DNA from: Pedobacter sp. W3I1
GTDB taxonomy: Bacteria; Bacteroidota; Bacteroidia; Sphingobacteriales; Sphingobacteriaceae
Direction of reading: 5' to 3'
Assembly (NCBI RefSeq): GCF_030816015.1
Contig: NZ_JAUSXN010000001.1
Coordinates: 4,092,001-4,156,000, forward strand
DNA: 64,000 bases
The notes under the pieces were generated by a model. The model did no database searches. It was not told the origin of the DNA and saw only the letters and a list, made by a program, of their open reading frames with translations. Positions 62,816 to 64,000 of this stretch are shown here, one piece after another. Position 1 is the first letter of the stretch, and every line of letters starts with the position of its first letter. The translations under genes and the position numbers were made by a program.

Positions 62816-64000
62816 TTAGCTTTGCTCAATTTCCTTCAGACTATTCATTTTTTTATAGGCTAAAAATCCTTTTATATCTTCAAAGTGTTCGCGAACACGT
62901 TTATTACCAAATTCAAATACTTTTTGTGCCAATCCATCCAAGAAATCCCGGTCATGCGATACCAAAATCAAAGTACCATCAAAATCTTTCAATGCATCTT
63001 TAATAATGTCTTTGGTTTTCATGTCCAAATGGTTGGTAGGCTCATCCAGGATCAATACATTTACAGGTTCTAACAACAGTTTAATCATGGCTAAACGGGT
63101 TTTCTCGCCACCAGAAAGTACTTTAACCTTTTTAGTGGTATCATCGCCACTGAACATAAAGGCGCCTAAAAGGTCTTTTATTTTTATTGAGCCGTCGCTT
63201 AACGGAATTTGATCAATGGTTTCGAATACCGTTAGGTTTTCATCCAGCAATGCGGCCTGATTTTGCGCAAAATAGCCAATCTTAGCATTGTGCCCTACTT
63301 TTAAACCACCTTCAAAATCAATCTCACCCATAATGGCTTTAATCATAGTCGATTTACCTTCGCCGTTTTTACCAACAAAAGCTACTTTTTCCCCCCGTTC
63401 GATCACTATAGATGCTTTTTCAAAAACAACATGATCGCCATAAGTTTTGGTAAGCTCTTCTACCATTACCGGATACTGACCTGAACGTGGCGACGGTGGA
63501 AATTTTAACCGCAATGCTGAAGTATCCACTTCATCGATCTCAATTACTTCGAGTTTCTCGAGCATTTTTACACGCGATTGTACCTGTAAGGTTTTAGAAT
63601 AGGTTCCCCTAAAACGATCGATAAATTCCTGGTTATCTGCAATAAAACGTTGCTGTTCTTCGTATGCTTTCAATTGGTGTACACGGCGCTCGGCACGCAG
63701 TTGGAGGTAATGGGTGTATTTGGCCTTATAATCATAAATCCTACCCATGGTTACCTCAATGGTGCGATTGGTAATGTTATCAACAAAAGTACGATCGTGT
63801 GAGATTACCATCACGGCCTTTGCCGAATTGATCAGGAAATCTTCCAGCCATTGAATACTTTCGATATCCATGTGGTTGGTAGGCTCATCCAGTAAGATAA
63901 GATCAGGTTTTTTTAATAAAATTTTGGCTAATTCAATACGCATGCGCCATCCACCTGAAAACTCTGAAGTTTGACGGGTAAAGTCTTTACGTTCGAAACC
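62816..64000 (-). CDS. ABC-F family ATPase, 5' part beyond window edge
   Basis: An ATG at 63943 is internal: the frame runs on to 64000 as GFERKDFTRQTSEFSGGWRM, which is the ABC-F signature loop, so at least one Walker A motif lies outside the window. Visible parts are Walker B 1 (LLDEPTNHMD), the charged linker (about 50-115 of the visible part, with QQRFIADNQEFIDRFRG), Walker A 2 (GKNGEGKST), signature LSGGEKTR and Walker B 2 (LDEPTNHLD). It resembles the EttA/YbiT-like translation factors more than the 34538-36145 protein does. No regulator is seen beside it. Confidence 0.93.
   Translation of the reverse strand, partial: GFERKDFTRQTSEFSGGWRMRIELAKILLKKPDLILLDEPTNHMDIESIQWLEDFLINSAKAVMVISHDRTFVDNITNRTIEVTMGRIYDYKAKYTHYLQLRAERRVHQLKAYEEQQRFIADNQEFIDRFRGTYSKTLQVQSRVKMLEKLEVIEIDEVDTSALRLKFPPSPRSGQYPVMVEELTKTYGDHVVFEKASIVIERGEKVAFVGKNGEGKSTMIKAIMGEIDFEGGLKVGHNAKIGYFAQNQAALLDENLTVFETIDQIPLSDGSIKIKDLLGAFMFSGDDTTKKVKVLSGGEKTRLAMIKLLLEPVNVLILDEPTNHLDMKTKDIIKDALKDFDGTLILVSHDRDFLDGLAQKVFEFGNKRVREHFEDIKGFLAYKKMNSLKEIEQS

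Overview
The window reads as a chromosomal segment of a soil/plant-associated Bacteroidota, most likely Sphingobacteriaceae and close to Pedobacter. The grounds are three SusC/SusD pairs, an ECF sigma/FecR/STN-SusC cascade, LytTR regulators paired with LytS-type kinases, TAnnTTTG-type promoter elements, AT-rich leaders without obvious Shine-Dalgarno sites, and intergenic spaces full of short inverted repeats. I saw no rRNA, tRNA, CRISPR array, transposase or phage gene.

Left part (1-11.4 kb, nearly all minus strand): a truncated DapA-family lyase, an M1 aminopeptidase, two different M24 aminopeptidase P-type enzymes and a large secreted protein that I place in DUF5695. A two-gene operon follows: a stand-alone receiver domain and a protein of unknown function with a paralogue at 25.8 kb. 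At 12.3-20.7 kb lies a nutrient-uptake cassette: ECF sigma factor, FecR anti-sigma factor, STN-type SusC, SusD, and a two-domain secreted enzyme joining a glycerophosphodiesterase-like domain to an alkaline phosphatase. The cassette is bracketed by two arrays of one ~130-bp tandem repeat, in opposite orientation.

Middle (21.8-41.5 kb, mixed strands): a luciferase-like monooxygenase; a LytTR response regulator and its probable LytS-type kinase separated by a previously hidden 43-codon antisense gene for a Thr/Ser-rich, RiPP-precursor-like peptide; a cold-shock-like protein behind a hairpin and an overlapping 12-codon upstream ORF; a frameshifted secreted protein; a sugar-isomerase-like protein; the first of two GIN-domain proteins; a relic of a YeiH-type membrane protein; DoxX; a DUF1223 thioredoxin-like protein with a 57-aa membrane peptide; a second LytTR/LytS pair; an ABC-F ATPase with a TetR regulator; an epoxide-hydrolase-like Tat protein with an Ohr peroxidase; an Lrp regulator; and an MpaB/DUF2236 protein with a membrane partner.

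Right part (41.7-60.2 kb, minus strand): a 15.3-kb run of seven close-packed genes ordered FAS1, SusC, SusD, FAS1, FAS1, SusC, SusD. A GH105-like unsaturated-uronyl hydrolase and a PL22-like oligogalacturonate lyase lie just upstream, so the locus is probably for pectin oligosaccharide uptake and breakdown. A membrane-bound class III nucleotide cyclase, the second GIN-domain protein, a small ORF abutting a repeat, and a truncated ABC-F gene close the window.

The best candidates for something undescribed are the peptide/kinase/regulator unit at 23.2-25.4 kb and the inverted repeat arrays bracketing the phosphodiester/phosphate SusCD cassette.
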